A stretch of 64,000 nt of DNA from Hyphomicrobiales bacterium (GCA_900470285.1 UCAG01000002.1:200146-264145), one strand, 5' to 3'. Positions 30,176-39,265 are shown, numbered from the stretch's first letter. Made by a program: numbers and translations. Notes: generated by a model from the sequence alone, not told the origin.

Positions 30176-30234
30176 CGTTGCCAGAAGTGCAACTAAACGT
30201 AACGCCGTTGCACGAAGGGCAACTAAACGTAACA
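30176..30234 (-). repeat. Tandem duplication of the xylA 3' end (two units)
   Basis: On the minus strand GTTACGTTTAGTTGC (including the last codons and stop of xylA) recurs exactly 30 bases later, and the unit continues through GCAACGG in both copies. Each unit carries GTTGC...GCAAC arms around seven bases. The second copy reads CGT TAC GTT TAG, coding RYV-stop in frame with xylA. Confidence 0.88.
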
Positions 30235-31533
30235 ATTCACGATATTTTCCAGATGTTCCTGACGACCGGAAACCGGCTGCGGCTCAATCCCGCTGTCACG
30301 CACATAGGCAGCAATGTCCTCCAGTGATTGATTGCCCTGCAACATGGCCTGCGCCTGCGGCTGCTGCCATCCGGCATAACGTGCATCAAGCGGAGCGGAC
30401 AAAGCTTTATCCTCAATCATTTTCGCTGCGGCTTTAAGCCCGCGTGCACAGCAATCCATCGCGCCGATATGCGCAATCAGCAGATCCTGCGGGTCGAGCG
30501 ACTGACGCCGCAGCTTGGCATCAAAATTTGTGCCGCCGGTGGTAAAGCCGCCGCCTTGCAGAACCTGATAATAAGCCAGTGCCATTTCCGGCACATTGTT
30601 CGGAAACTGATCTGTATCCCAGCCGGACTGGTAATCATTGCGGTTCATATCGATGGAGCCGAAAATACCCAGCGCATTGGCCATTGCCAGTTCATGCTCA
30701 AATGAATGACCGGCAAGAATGGCATGCCCCTGCTCGATATTGACCTTCACTTCGCCTTCCAGACCATAGCGCTTGAGAAAGCCGTAAACAGTAGCAACAT
30801 CAAAATCATATTGATGTTTGGTCGGCTCCTGCGGCTTAGGCTCGACAAGGATTGTGCCTTTGAAACCGATTTTATGCTTGTAATCGACCACCAGCGAGAG
30901 AAAGCGTCCCATCTGGTCAAGCTCACGCCCTGCATCGGTATTCAGCAGGGTTTCGTAGCCTTCACGTCCGCCCCAGAGCACATAATTCTCACCATTCAGA
31001 CGATGCGTCACATCCATGCAATGCTTAACCGTGGCGGCAGCATAGGCAAAAATTTCAGGATCAGGATTGGTGGCAGCACCAGCCATATAGCGGCGATGCG
31101 AGAAAAGATTGGCTGTTCCCCAGAGCAGTTTGATGCCCGTCTGGTTCATCTTCTCCTGAAGATAATCAGCCATGTGGTCGAGATTGGCCGATGTTTCCGC
31201 AAAATTTTTGCCTTCAGGGCGGATATCCGCATCGTGGAAACAATAATAAGGCGTACCGAGCAGCGTAAACAGTTCAAAAGCCACATCAGCTTTGTGTTTC
31301 GCATGATCTAATGTATCACCGAACCACGGGCGTTCAAATGTCTGTCCGCCGAACGGATCGCCGCCAGCCCATGCAAAACTGTGCCAATAGGCAATGGCAA
31401 AGCGCAGGTGATCTTCCAGTCTTTTGCCCAGTACAATCTCGTCCGGATTGTAGAAACGATAGGCAAGCGGATTGGTGCTTTTCTCACTCTCATAGCGGAT
31501 GGGCTTGTCCAATCCGAAAAAACCTGTGCTCAT
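30223..31533 (-). CDS. xylA: Xylose isomerase
   Basis: A 436-residue class II xylose isomerase that interconverts D-xylose and D-xylulose. The signature [15 protein letters not shown] and the metal-binding [16 protein letters not shown] are present, and the active-site His lies in [11 protein letters not shown]. It overlaps the ROK regulator gene by four bases. Its last codons read N-C-Y-V-stop, while a tandem copy just downstream reads R-Y-V-stop. No xylulokinase gene is in the operon or window, so the product must be phosphorylated by an enzyme encoded elsewhere. Confidence 0.96.
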   Translation of the reverse strand: MSTGFFGLDKPIRYESEKSTNPLAYRFYNPDEIVLGKRLEDHLRFAIAYWHSFAWAGGDPFGGQTFERPWFGDTLDHAKHKADVAFELFTLLGTPYYCFHDADIRPEGKNFAETSANLDHMADYLQEKMNQTGIKLLWGTANLFSHRRYMAGAATNPDPEIFAYAAATVKHCMDVTHRLNGENYVLWGGREGYETLLNTDAGRELDQMGRFLSLVVDYKHKIGFKGTILVEPKPQEPTKHQYDFDVATVYGFLKRYGLEGEVKVNIEQGHAILAGHSFEHELAMANALGIFGSIDMNRNDYQSGWDTDQFPNNVPEMALAYYQVLQGGGFTTGGTNFDAKLRRQSLDPQDLLIAHIGAMDCCARGLKAAAKMIEDKALSAPLDARYAGWQQPQAQAMLQGNQSLEDIAAYVRDSGIEPQPVSGRQEHLENIVNCYV

Positions 31534-32828
31534 GCCGTTACCCTCTGTGCGTTATTATTATTTGTCACCAGCAATTTTGATTTCTGAACTTCCGTTTCCG
31601 CATCAACGCGGAGCAAAGATGTGATTGCACAGCCTTGCAGGATCAGCGGCTGTTCCGACGGATAGCAACGGATAGTCAGATTTTTTGGCGACTGCAGACC
31701 ATTACGCGGCCCGACCTGCCGTCCATCAGCAAGATCGCCACTGATCGTCTGGCGCAATTCATCCTCAATGAGATCAAAAGCGTGCACACCGGGACCGACA
31801 AAAGCCAGCGGCACCGGATCAATCAGCGAGAAAATGCTGCGCAAGGCAAAACCAAGCGCCTTGCCTGCCTGCTGGAAAGCCTGCCGCGCAACGCCGTCTG
31901 CCGTTCTGGCCTCATGCGCGAGCGCATAAAAATCGCTTTCCGGAATCATCGCCACAGGCGCACTGTTTTCATCAACACCATGCGCCTTACGCCAGATGCC
32001 ATAGTCACTGGCATAGGCCTCAAGACAACCGTGGCGACCGCAGCGGCACAAAGCGCCGTCCGGCATATAGACCACATGACCGAATTCCGCAGCGGACGAG
32101 CGCGCACCGGAAAATGGTTCGCCTTTCAGATACAGCCCCATGCCGATTCCAGAAGAAAACAGGATAGCAGCAAAATCACCATGGAAGATGTCTGGCTGCG
32201 ACCAGCGCAAAGCTTCGGCGATCATCAGACAGTCGTTGAAAACCATCACCGGAACATCAAAAGCCTGTTTCAGAAAATCCGCGATAGTTACATTTTCCGC
32301 ACCGATGGTCGGCGACCAGACCAGCATCTGATGGGCTGCATCGGTCATGCCCTGCACACTCACGGAGATATGGCGCAGATTTTCAGCCTGTTCAGAATAA
32401 CGGCTGAGCAATCCGCTGATCTGCAGTTGCAAGGCAGCGAGAAGAGTATCCGGCGCTATAGTCAGCGTATCGATCTGCAATTGCTCAAAGGCAACTCTCT
32501 GTCCCGTATAATCGAACAGGTCTACGTCAATCACATTCAGCGCGATATTGACCGCAACGACAGATGCGCATTGAGGATTGAGCCCGAGCAAAACCTGCGG
32601 ACGGCCGCGCTTACCCTCGGCATTATTCGCGGTTTCTGTTTCAGGCACTTCAACGAGCACCTGCTCTGTCAGCAACATGGCACTGATAGCGGAAATTGTG
32701 GAGTGGCTCATACCAGTCATGCCGGCGATATCCGTGCGCGACAGACTGCCGGACTGCCGCAGCAATCGCAGAATCCGCCGCCGGTTTTGCCAGCGCAACT
32801 CTTCAGATCGTGAAACGCCTCCCGTCAC
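31530..32828 (-). CDS. ROK-family transcriptional regulator (XylR-like)
   Basis: A 432-residue regulator with an N-terminal winged helix (residues about 12-70: [33 protein letters not shown]) and a ROK sugar-kinase-like domain. The ROK zinc motif [12 protein letters not shown] and the upstream His in EFGHVVY are intact. The phosphate-binding and catalytic features of true kinases are weak, fitting a sugar-sensing repressor. It is the first gene of the sugar operon and probably represses it by binding upstream; a good palindrome lies about 100 bases before its start. Confidence 0.9.
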   Translation of the reverse strand: MTGGVSRSEELRWQNRRRILRLLRQSGSLSRTDIAGMTGMSHSTISAISAMLLTEQVLVEVPETETANNAEGKRGRPQVLLGLNPQCASVVAVNIALNVIDVDLFDYTGQRVAFEQLQIDTLTIAPDTLLAALQLQISGLLSRYSEQAENLRHISVSVQGMTDAAHQMLVWSPTIGAENVTIADFLKQAFDVPVMVFNDCLMIAEALRWSQPDIFHGDFAAILFSSGIGMGLYLKGEPFSGARSSAAEFGHVVYMPDGALCRCGRHGCLEAYASDYGIWRKAHGVDENSAPVAMIPESDFYALAHEARTADGVARQAFQQAGKALGFALRSIFSLIDPVPLAFVGPGVHAFDLIEDELRQTISGDLADGRQVGPRNGLQSPKNLTIRCYPSEQPLILQGCAITSLLRVDAETEVQKSKLLVTNNNNAQRVTA

Positions 32829-32924
32829 ACGACACCTCCCTTATAACGGAACGGTTCTTGCCGACCTGCTTCCGTCTGTCTCCTCTGCAGATAAGACTGG
32901 CACGGATTTTTCTGCTTGTCATCT

Positions 32925-32947
32925 ATTTTTCGAGCATCGAAAAAAAT
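32925..32947. promoter_or_regulatory. Candidate ROK-regulator operator upstream of the sugar operon
   Basis: TTTTTCGA and TCGAAAAA form perfect 8-base arms around GCA, with further A/T symmetry outside. AT-rich arms with a TCGA core resemble NagC/Mlc/XylR operators. Position is about 97 bases upstream of the ROK gene start. Confidence 0.5.
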
Positions 32948-32948
32948 A

Positions 32949-33184
32949 AGATTTCTATGTATCAGCAATAAAATCATGCCGGATAATTAAAAATGAAGGC
33001 TGATGTCCGAGAAATGAAAGAATCACATGCCGCATCCGCTGGTGCGATTCGTATGGATTACAGTTTTCGGAAAATTCGGTTCTTCTTCAGAAAACACCGC
33101 CGACACGGAAATATACCATATCAAAACAATGGATTACCGCATCAAACCGGTAAATCACTATATTCTATGAATTGAGAAGAAAAT
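32949..33184. other. Intergenic region between sugar operon and tRNA
   Basis: With 32829-32948 this makes about 360 bases without a gene. Apart from the palindrome at 32925 nothing further is recognisable; short open frames here lack ribosome binding sites and family features. Confidence 0.4.
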
Positions 33185-33258
33185 TGGCTGGGGAACCTGG
33201 ATTCGAACCAAGACTAACGGAGTCAGAGTCCGTCGTTCTACCATTAAACTATTCCCCA
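33185..33258 (-). tRNA. glnT: tRNA-Gln (anticodon CUG)
   Basis: A full cloverleaf of 74 bases including the encoded CCA. The acceptor stem is TGGGGAA with TTCCCCA, the anticodon stem ACGGA with TCCGT encloses loop CTCTGAC, giving anticodon CUG for codon CAG, and the T arm has GGTTCGAATCC. The TGGGG 5' end is typical of glutamine tRNAs. The gene symbol is nominal. Confidence 0.95.
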
Positions 33259-33469
33259 GCATCGCTGCTCTGTGAGAGCGAAGCGGTGACGCTCGCGGCG
33301 CCGTGGGTGGTCATATAATTGATATTTTCACAAATGCAAACCCTCTTTGCACTGATTTCAATATATTTTTCCACAGATCACAAAATTCTCCTTTCTCTTA
33401 GCAATTTGCGCCCCTTGGTAAATCGACAAAGGACTGTTACATTAAGGGCAACGTGAAATAGTCTGCACC

Positions 33470-35200
33470 ATGCCTGCGTCCCTGAAGGGTTCGCGCGGTG
33501 CCAAAAGGACAAAAACTTTGAAGAACCCCGATCTGCACACCCCAAAGGTGTCTATCAACGGGGCGTCTGGCGGCAAAGAAGGAAGAACATCTTCCTCTGA
33601 ACCACCGAATACAGGGCAACGGTCAGGCCGTTCTCCTGTCGGCTCATCGTCACCAAAGCCCGTGGCAGATGAATCGGGACGCTTCGATAAAAAACAGCGC
33701 AAACGTGCGCGCCGGCGAAAAGCCGGGAAGCATAATGGCTCGGAAACGATGTCAGCCGGTGCACAAGGTTCTTCTCTTGCCACCGAACGGGTTTCTGCGA
33801 ACAGCGATAAGTCATTTGCAGCCAAATCAGCGCGTGCAGAAAACAGTTCCGGCAACCATGCACCGAAGAGCGAGCAGAAAAACGGCCAAAGAAACGGGAA
33901 GAAACTCTCGAACCGCCGCAGACGTTCGCGTCGTAAAAAGCAGCAGGACAATCCGGCCGCAGCCAATAATATAGCTGCGGCACCGTCGGCACAATCTGCA
34001 TCACAAGTTCAAACCGCCAAGCACGGGCATGCGCCGAACCGCCAGAGCCCGAAAACAAGTGCGGCCAGAGCAGAGCATAATTCCGGTCATGCAGGTGAAA
34101 ACCGTGCGCCGCAGGCCGCGCAGCCGCGTGCCTATGAGCCGCCGCTTTATGCTGCCCTTGATCTCGGCACCAATAATTGCCGTTTGCTGATTGCCACACC
34201 AAGCAGACCCGGACAATTCCGCGTTGTCGACTCTTTCTCGCGTATTGTGCGTCTTGGTGAAGGCTTCGGCACCAGCGGCCGCCTGAGCGATCAGGCCATG
34301 AACCGTGCGATTGAAGCGCTGAAAATCTGCCGTGATAAGCTTGAGAGCAAGAATATCCGCCGCAGACGCCTGATTGCGACAGAAGCCTGCCGTTCGGCCA
34401 GCAATGGTGCGGATTTTCTGGAGCGGGTACGTGAAGAAGCCGGTCTTGAGCTGGAAATTGTAGACCGTCAGACTGAAGCAAGCCTTGCGGTTTCCGGCTG
34501 CGGTACACTGGTCAATCGCGAGACCGATGCGCTTGTGCTGTTTGACATCGGTGGCGGCTCTTCGGAAATCGCTCTGATTGATGTGACCTGCCGCCGCTCT
34601 TCGCGCCTTGCAGAACATATCACCGCATGGACCTCCCTGCCCGTAGGTGTTGTTACCTTGGCGGAGAAATTCGGCGGACGTGATGTTACGCCGGAAAATT
34701 ATGCGGAAATGGTTGCCTATGTTGCCGGTATGCTGAATGATTTCAGCGAACGCCATAAGCTGGGTGAGCTTGCTCAAAGTACGCATTTCCATTTGCTTGG
34801 CACATCCGGTACGGTAACCACTCTTGCGGGCATTCATCTGGGGCTCGAACGCTATGACCGCCGCCGCGTGGATGGCATGTGGATGGGGTCACAGGATGTG
34901 ACAGACATGACCGCCAAGCTTCTGTCATGGGATTTCAAAACCCGTGTGGCCAATCCATGCATCGGTGCAGACCGTGCCGATCTGGTGCTGGCCGGTTGCG
35001 CTATTCTGGATGCCATCCGTCAGATCTGGCCGAGCGAAAGATTGCTGGTTGCCGATCGCGGTTTGCGCGAAGGTATCCTCACTGAATTGATGTCCCGCGA
35101 TGGTGCTTGGCGCCATCGCCGCCCTCATCAGGCAAAAGAAACTTATATGAAAAACGGTTCCGGCAGGGACACGCAGCTAAAGGGCAGACAGTCGATATGA
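33470..35200 (+). CDS. ppx: Exopolyphosphatase/guanosine pentaphosphatase (Ppx/GppA) with long basic N-terminal extension
   Basis: A 576-residue protein. Residues from about 226 on form a Ppx/GppA domain with the actin-like phosphate 1 motif [15 protein letters not shown], the catalytic Glu in [10 protein letters not shown], the phosphate 2 motif [14 protein letters not shown] and [14 protein letters not shown]. It should hydrolyse polyphosphate or pppGpp. The first 225 residues are low-complexity and rich in Ser, Lys, Arg, Asn and Gln, with clusters such as [14 protein letters not shown] and [12 protein letters not shown]; these look disordered and nucleic-acid-binding. The ATG at 33470 has only a weak ribosome binding site, so a later start inside the tail is possible. 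It overlaps rlmE by four bases. Confidence 0.88.
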   Translation: MPASLKGSRGAKRTKTLKNPDLHTPKVSINGASGGKEGRTSSSEPPNTGQRSGRSPVGSSSPKPVADESGRFDKKQRKRARRRKAGKHNGSETMSAGAQGSSLATERVSANSDKSFAAKSARAENSSGNHAPKSEQKNGQRNGKKLSNRRRRSRRKKQQDNPAAANNIAAAPSAQSASQVQTAKHGHAPNRQSPKTSAARAEHNSGHAGENRAPQAAQPRAYEPPLYAALDLGTNNCRLLIATPSRPGQFRVVDSFSRIVRLGEGFGTSGRLSDQAMNRAIEALKICRDKLESKNIRRRRLIATEACRSASNGADFLERVREEAGLELEIVDRQTEASLAVSGCGTLVNRETDALVLFDIGGGSSEIALIDVTCRRSSRLAEHITAWTSLPVGVVTLAEKFGGRDVTPENYAEMVAYVAGMLNDFSERHKLGELAQSTHFHLLGTSGTVTTLAGIHLGLERYDRRRVDGMWMGSQDVTDMTAKLLSWDFKTRVANPCIGADRADLVLAGCAILDAIRQIWPSERLLVADRGLREGILTELMSRDGAWRHRRPHQAKETYMKNGSGRDTQLKGRQSI

Positions 35201-35955
35201 GCGGTTCTGGAAGCAAATCCGGCAAATCAAAATTCGGCAATACCACCGGTGGTCGTGGCGGCGCAGGCACGCGCGGTATGCATGTGCGCGTCAAGAAAAA
35301 GGCCGGTACGATCAAAGAAACATCGCGCCGGTGGCTGGAACGCCATCTCAACGACCCTTATGTGCAGCAGTCCAAGGCAGACGGCTACCGCTCCCGCGCG
35401 GCCTATAAGCTGATCGAGATTAATGAGCGCTATAATATTCTGAAAAAAGGCCAGAAGATTATCGATCTCGGCGCCGCCCCCGGTGGCTGGAGCCAGATTG
35501 CAGCGAAGATCGTCGGCTCCAATGATGAGCAGCCTCATGTTGTCGGCATTGACTATCTCGACGTTGATCCGTTACCAGGTGTTGCGCTCCTGAAAATGGA
35601 CTTTCTGGATGATGAAGCACCGAATGCAATTATGAATGCATTGGGCGACTCACCTGATCTGGTAATTTCTGATATGGCAGCACCAACGACTGGTCATCGC
35701 CGCACCGACCATTTGCGCACCGCGCATTTGTGCGAAGTTGCAGCGCATTTTGCCGTTTCGGTGCTGAAACCGGGCGGTCACTTCCTGACCAAAACCTTTC
35801 AGGGCGGCACCGAGAACGACCTGCTGACCATGCTGAAGCAGAATTTCCGCTCTGTGCATCACGTTAAACCGCCGGCATCGCGTGCTGAATCCGTTGAGCT
35901 TTATCTGCTCGCCCGTGATTTCAAAGGCCGTAAGGAAGATGACAGCGAAGAGTAA
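35197..35955 (+). CDS. rlmE: 23S rRNA 2'-O-methyltransferase RlmE (FtsJ/RrmJ)
   Basis: A 252-residue methyltransferase that modifies U2552 of 23S rRNA during 50S maturation. The K-D-K-E catalytic tetrad is visible in [29 protein letters not shown] and SRAESVELY, with the SAM motif [13 protein letters not shown] 35-residue Ser/Gly/Lys-rich N-terminus precedes the domain. The ATG overlaps the ppx stop (ATGA), so the pair is translationally coupled; the longer frame to 35107 is inside ppx. The ppx-rlmE pairing is usual in Rhizobiales. Confidence 0.95.
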   Translation: MSGSGSKSGKSKFGNTTGGRGGAGTRGMHVRVKKKAGTIKETSRRWLERHLNDPYVQQSKADGYRSRAAYKLIEINERYNILKKGQKIIDLGAAPGGWSQIAAKIVGSNDEQPHVVGIDYLDVDPLPGVALLKMDFLDDEAPNAIMNALGDSPDLVISDMAAPTTGHRRTDHLRTAHLCEVAAHFAVSVLKPGGHFLTKTFQGGTENDLLTMLKQNFRSVHHVKPPASRAESVELYLLARDFKGRKEDDSEE

Positions 35956-35977
35956 TTTCGCTTAGCAGACCAATAAA

Positions 35978-36005
35978 TAGCGCGGTATAACCGCGCTTTT
36001 TTTTG
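35978..36005 (+). terminator. Terminator after ppx-rlmE
   Basis: AGCGCGG and CCGCGCT pair over five bases and are followed by TTTTTTTT. Confidence 0.87.
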
Positions 36006-36025
36006 TTTCACCCTGTAGCAAATAC

Positions 36026-36133
36026 TTAGAGCGTGTCGCGTTTAATTGTATCCACTGCGCTTGCTCTATTTCCTTGTTTTTACCCATATCGTCATCGGAG
36101 AACCGTTACCCACTTTTCCGCGACATGCTCTAG
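36026..36133. repeat. Dispersed intergenic palindromic repeat, copy 2
   Basis: Ends TTAGAGCGTGTCGCG and CGCGACATGCTCTA are near-perfect inverted repeats. The inside holds TTGTTTTTACCCAT and GGAGAACCGTTACCCACTTTT, the same order as the other copies. The MFS gene stop codon lies within the right end. Confidence 0.8.
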
Positions 36134-37530
36134 TGTATCTTTTTCACTCTGGGCGCGAATTTCTTTTCATAAAGCTCCTGCCCTGCTTCCGGCTTCAGTT
36201 TGATAAAAGAGAAAAAAGCCAAAGCTGAAATAGCGCCGACAATATAAAATGCGATATGGAAATCCTGCAATTGCAGCACAGACCCGCGAATGATTGTACT
36301 CAGCTCCAGTATCACACCGGCCAGCGCCACCCCCATCGCAATGGAAACCTGCTGTGCAACCGCAGAGATCGGTGTTGCCTGACTGGTTTTGTCGTCGGGA
36401 ATTTCTGCAAAACCAAGAGCATTGACACCGGTAAAGAACATAGAACGCAGGAAGCCGCCAAACAGCAAGGCAATCAGGATCAGCGTCATCGGTGTTTGCG
36501 GCGTGAAAAAACCGTTCAGGATAATGAAACATGCTGATGCGAGAGAGCCGAACATCAGCAACCGGCGAAAGCCGAAACGGGAGAACACCCGTGTCGCTCC
36601 GAACTTCATCAGCAATGCTCCGATTGCCGAAACAAAAGTGATCATGCCGGATTGAAACGGATCAAGCCCGAAGCCCAGCTGCAACATCAGCGGCAGCAAA
36701 AACGGAATGGCACCGATACCCAAACGAAACAGGCTGCCGCCGACAACGGAAATACGGAACACATCATTCTGAAACAATGACAAATCCAGCAGCGGATTTT
36801 CCACGCGCTTTGCGTGGCGGATATACAAAACTGTCGACAGCAGACCAACACCAAGTGTGATGATACCCACCGCAGGCGGCAGTGCCGGAAGACTGACCAC
36901 AGAAAGCCCGAATACCACACCGGACATTGCCAGCCCCGACAGGATAAAACCGGTTACGTCCAGCTTGCGCGGCATCGGCACATCCAGCACCGGAAGATAT
37001 TTGGTTGCAAACCAGATCCCCGCCAGACCAATCGGTACATTAATCAGAAAAATCCAGTGCCAGCTGAAATAGGTTGTGATGAAACCGCCGACCGGTGGCC
37101 CGACCAGAGGTCCGACCATGCTCGGTATCGCCAGCCATGCCATGGCATTCACCAGCTGATTACGTGGTGTGGAGCGCAACAAAACCAGACGACCGACCGG
37201 CGTCATCATCGCCCCGCCCATACCCTGCAGGAAACGCGCGACCACAAAGCTCATCAGAGAGTTGGATGCAGCACAGGCCACAGAGCCGATCACAAAAACT
37301 GCAATCGCTGCACGAAATACATTGCGGGCACCATAACGGTCGGCCATCCAGCCGCTGACCGGAATAAACACCGCCAAAGATACAAGATAGGATGTGAGCG
37401 CCAGTTTCAGTGCAATCGGACTGGTGCCGATATCTGCCGCAATTGCCGCCAGAGAGGTCGAAATCACATTCGAATCCATCTGCTCCATAAAGAGCGCGAC
37501 GGCCAGAACCAGCGGAATAATGCGATTCAC
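36130..37530 (-). CDS. MFS drug exporter, DHA2-like
   Basis: A 466-residue polytopic transporter of the EmrB/QacA (DHA2) type, probably a proton-driven multidrug exporter. Family motifs include MDSNVISTSLAAIAAD in the first helix, the loop motif GWMADRYGARNVFR (motif A, residues about 60-73), the GVGPxxGPxxGG-like motif C as MVGPLVGPPVGGFI, and WHWIFLINVPIG. No membrane-fusion partner gene is adjacent. The end of the gene runs into the palindromic repeat at 36026-36133, which supplies its TAG stop. Confidence 0.9.
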   Translation of the reverse strand: MNRIIPLVLAVALFMEQMDSNVISTSLAAIAADIGTSPIALKLALTSYLVSLAVFIPVSGWMADRYGARNVFRAAIAVFVIGSVACAASNSLMSFVVARFLQGMGGAMMTPVGRLVLLRSTPRNQLVNAMAWLAIPSMVGPLVGPPVGGFITTYFSWHWIFLINVPIGLAGIWFATKYLPVLDVPMPRKLDVTGFILSGLAMSGVVFGLSVVSLPALPPAVGIITLGVGLLSTVLYIRHAKRVENPLLDLSLFQNDVFRISVVGGSLFRLGIGAIPFLLPLMLQLGFGLDPFQSGMITFVSAIGALLMKFGATRVFSRFGFRRLLMFGSLASACFIILNGFFTPQTPMTLILIALLFGGFLRSMFFTGVNALGFAEIPDDKTSQATPISAVAQQVSIAMGVALAGVILELSTIIRGSVLQLQDFHIAFYIVGAISALAFFSFIKLKPEAGQELYEKKFAPRVKKIH

Positions 37531-37919
37531 AATACGAATCCTGAATGTCAGATATGTTTCATTATGGCCATTATATAAACCAGCCGCACCGGATTACACG
37601 CAGAATTGACCATAGCCGCAAAGTTTTTTGACGGGCACAAATATAGTGTCACAAAATTTAACACCGGCAACAAACCGTGTGCGAACATCCTTAATTTCAA
37701 CTTAAAAAACAATGGATTGTGATGAGCACATCACAATTGGCAGGCCAGCTTATCCTTACCTGCAAAGGCTGGAAAACAAGGCTCAAACCATAATTGTCAT
37801 TGCCGGAACGGCAGAAAAAAGCGCTTTCGGGTTGCGCGACCGGTTACACACTGTTACATTTGGTGAGTAAACAGAACTGAGCAAAGCATCGATAAGGGGC
37901 CGATGCGTAGAGGTGTGAG
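37531..37919. other. Intergenic region upstream of the MFS gene
   Basis: About 390 bases between the MFS gene and the small ORF; AT-rich stretches near 37620-37720. No RNA gene or known operator is recognised. Confidence 0.4.
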
Positions 37920-38021
37920 ATGACTGAGATCACCAAAAGCGCAATTATTTATACCATGATGATTATCACGCTAAATACGGCCATTGCCATTAGTGTGATA
38001 GGTCTGGACTTCCTGCCATAA
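37920..38021 (+). CDS. Possible 33-residue single-pass membrane peptide
   Basis: An ATG preceded by GAGGTG six bases upstream opens a 33-codon frame ending TAA. The peptide begins MTEITKSAIIYTMMIITL and continues as a hydrophobic helix (about residues 8-29) ending GLDFLP. This is the pattern of a small inner-membrane peptide with a charged N-terminus. No homologue is recognised. The A/T-rich Ile codons could arise by chance, so expression is not certain; a terminator-like hairpin lies 250 bases downstream on the same strand. Confidence 0.5.
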   Translation: MTEITKSAIIYTMMIITLNTAIAISVIGLDFLP

Positions 38022-38070
38022 CCATCATGACGGATGAGCATAGCGGCGCTGTATTGATAAGCGAATGAAT

Positions 38071-38223
38071 GCTCTTACAGCGGTTTCAGTTAGGATTGAA
38101 TCGGTTACTTCGCTGTAACTTTTTTTGTTTTTACGCATTATCCTACGCATCGTAGCGGGACAATCAATCCTGTGAATTGATTGTCCCGCGAAGGCGGTTC
38201 ACATTTTTGCTGGAAATGCTTTA
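38071..38223. repeat. Dispersed intergenic palindromic repeat, copy 3, with inserted hairpin
   Basis: Starts TTACAGCGGTTTCAG, contains TTTTTGTTTTTACGCAT and GGCGGTTCACATTTTTGCTGGAAATGCTTTA as in copy 1. Between these it carries an extra 14-base inverted repeat, GCGGGACAATCAAT and ATTGATTGTCCCGC (38155-38189), which is absent from other copies. Confidence 0.78.
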
Positions 38224-38267
38224 ACCTGTTAATGCGGGAGAACTTCCTGCGCTGCAGATTTCACAAG

Positions 38268-38301
38268 AGGTCTGCCGGAAGTGCTCCGGCAGACTTTTTT
38301 A
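38268..38301 (+). terminator. Terminator-like hairpin
   Basis: GTCTGCCGGA and TCCGGCAGAC pair over a short loop and are followed by TTTTTTA on the plus strand. It may end transcription from the small ORF region, and could also cap the convergent acetyltransferase gene. Confidence 0.75.
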
Positions 38302-38314
38302 ATGCCTGTCAGGG

Positions 38315-38764
38315 TTACAGGTCGCGGCACATATGGATGACTTCAAAAGGCAGGCCTTCCGCATCCTGCGGATCACGTGCGGTTTCCATAAAACCGTTAC
38401 GCAGATAGAAATTATGTGCCTGCGTGTTCAGTGCGTAAACTTCCAGCGACAGCGTTTTCTTTAATTGCAATGCATGGTCGAGCAATTGACGGCCAAGACC
38501 CTTGCCATGAATTTTAGTGTCGATGAAAAGACCGCCGATAAACTGATCCATCAGGCCGATAAATCCGGCCGGCTGTCCGTTTTCGAGGATCACCCAGTTT
38601 TCAGCTTGTTTCAGATAAATATCCCGCACCTGTTCAGACTGTAATTGCAGGCGCTCCTGCCCCAGAAAACTATGGGCGAATTGTGAGGCCTCCAGCCAGA
38701 TAGCGACCAGAGTTTCCGTATCCTCATTGCGGATCGGGCGGATTTCATTTCGTATTTGTATCAT
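38315..38764 (-). CDS. GNAT-family N-acetyltransferase
   Basis: A 149-residue acetyltransferase with the acetyl-CoA pyrophosphate loop KIHGKGLGRQLL (R/QxxGxG/A pattern) at about residues 84-95 and the C-terminal NTQAHNFYLRNGF segment typical of YjaB/YiaC-like enzymes. The substrate is unknown. It is monocistronic. The start ATG lacks a strong ribosome binding site. Confidence 0.85.
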   Translation of the reverse strand: MIQIRNEIRPIRNEDTETLVAIWLEASQFAHSFLGQERLQLQSEQVRDIYLKQAENWVILENGQPAGFIGLMDQFIGGLFIDTKIHGKGLGRQLLDHALQLKKTLSLEVYALNTQAHNFYLRNGFMETARDPQDAEGLPFEVIHMCRDL

Positions 38765-39027
38765 GATATTTTTTGTCCGTTGAAAGATATTATACGCGCC
38801 CTGCTATGGGCTGCAAAAGGCGCAACTCAACCTTCAGCCGTGTATGAAAGGCTGTCGGGGAAACTCTTGTTATGAGTTGCTGCGCATAAGTCTCCTGATT
38901 GGACTGTGCCTCCATATCACCGGCACAAAAGTGAAACAAGATTGTAAAGTAAAACAGCAACACATTGTCTACTCGACTTCCCCCTCAGCTGTCTGTATGA
39001 GACATGCGTCGCGCAATAGTGCGCGAT

Positions 39028-39178
39028 GTTGTTCTCGGGGCGGGGTGCGATTCCCCACCGGCGGTATGAAGAGGAAACTCTTTGAGCCCGCGAGCGTCTG
39101 AATAAAGCGATTTGTTCAGAGTCAGCAGATCCGGTGCGATGCCGGAGCCGACGGTATAGTCCGGATGAAAGAGAGCAA
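39028..39178 (+). ncRNA. FMN riboswitch (RFN element)
   Basis: All conserved blocks are present in order: TCGGGGCGGGGTGCGATTCC, CCACCGGCGGTATGAAGAGG, GAGCCCGCGAGCG, TCAGCAGATCCGGTGCGATG, CCGGAGCCGACGGTATAGTC and CGGATGAAAGAGA. It lies about 90 bases before ribH2 and should lower its expression when FMN is plentiful, probably by sequestering the ribosome binding site or by termination; the expression platform is not clear by eye. Confidence 0.96.
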
Positions 39179-39265
39179 AGACACGGTTAAACAGCACACT
39201 TGTTATGGGTGTGATCTGTCTATTTGTGAATTTGCGCCCTGATTCTAGTATCAAGAGATGAAACT

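Noticed and set aside
31635-32813. A 392-codon plus-strand frame opposite the ROK gene
   Set aside because: Antisense shadow of a well-supported gene; no recognisable domain.
33442-34508. Minus-strand frames opposite the ppx N-terminal extension
   Set aside because: The coding choice on the plus strand continues into the Ppx domain and overlaps rlmE in the usual way. The minus frames have no domain.
36026-38223. Insertion sequence or transposon between rlmE and the acetyltransferase gene
   Set aside because: Two palindromic repeats flank the MFS exporter, but no transposase and no target-site duplication is visible; similar repeats occur singly elsewhere in the window.
38844-39101. An 85-codon frame running into the FMN riboswitch
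   Set aside because: It overlaps the conserved riboswitch core, lacks family features, and the RNA structure explains the conservation.
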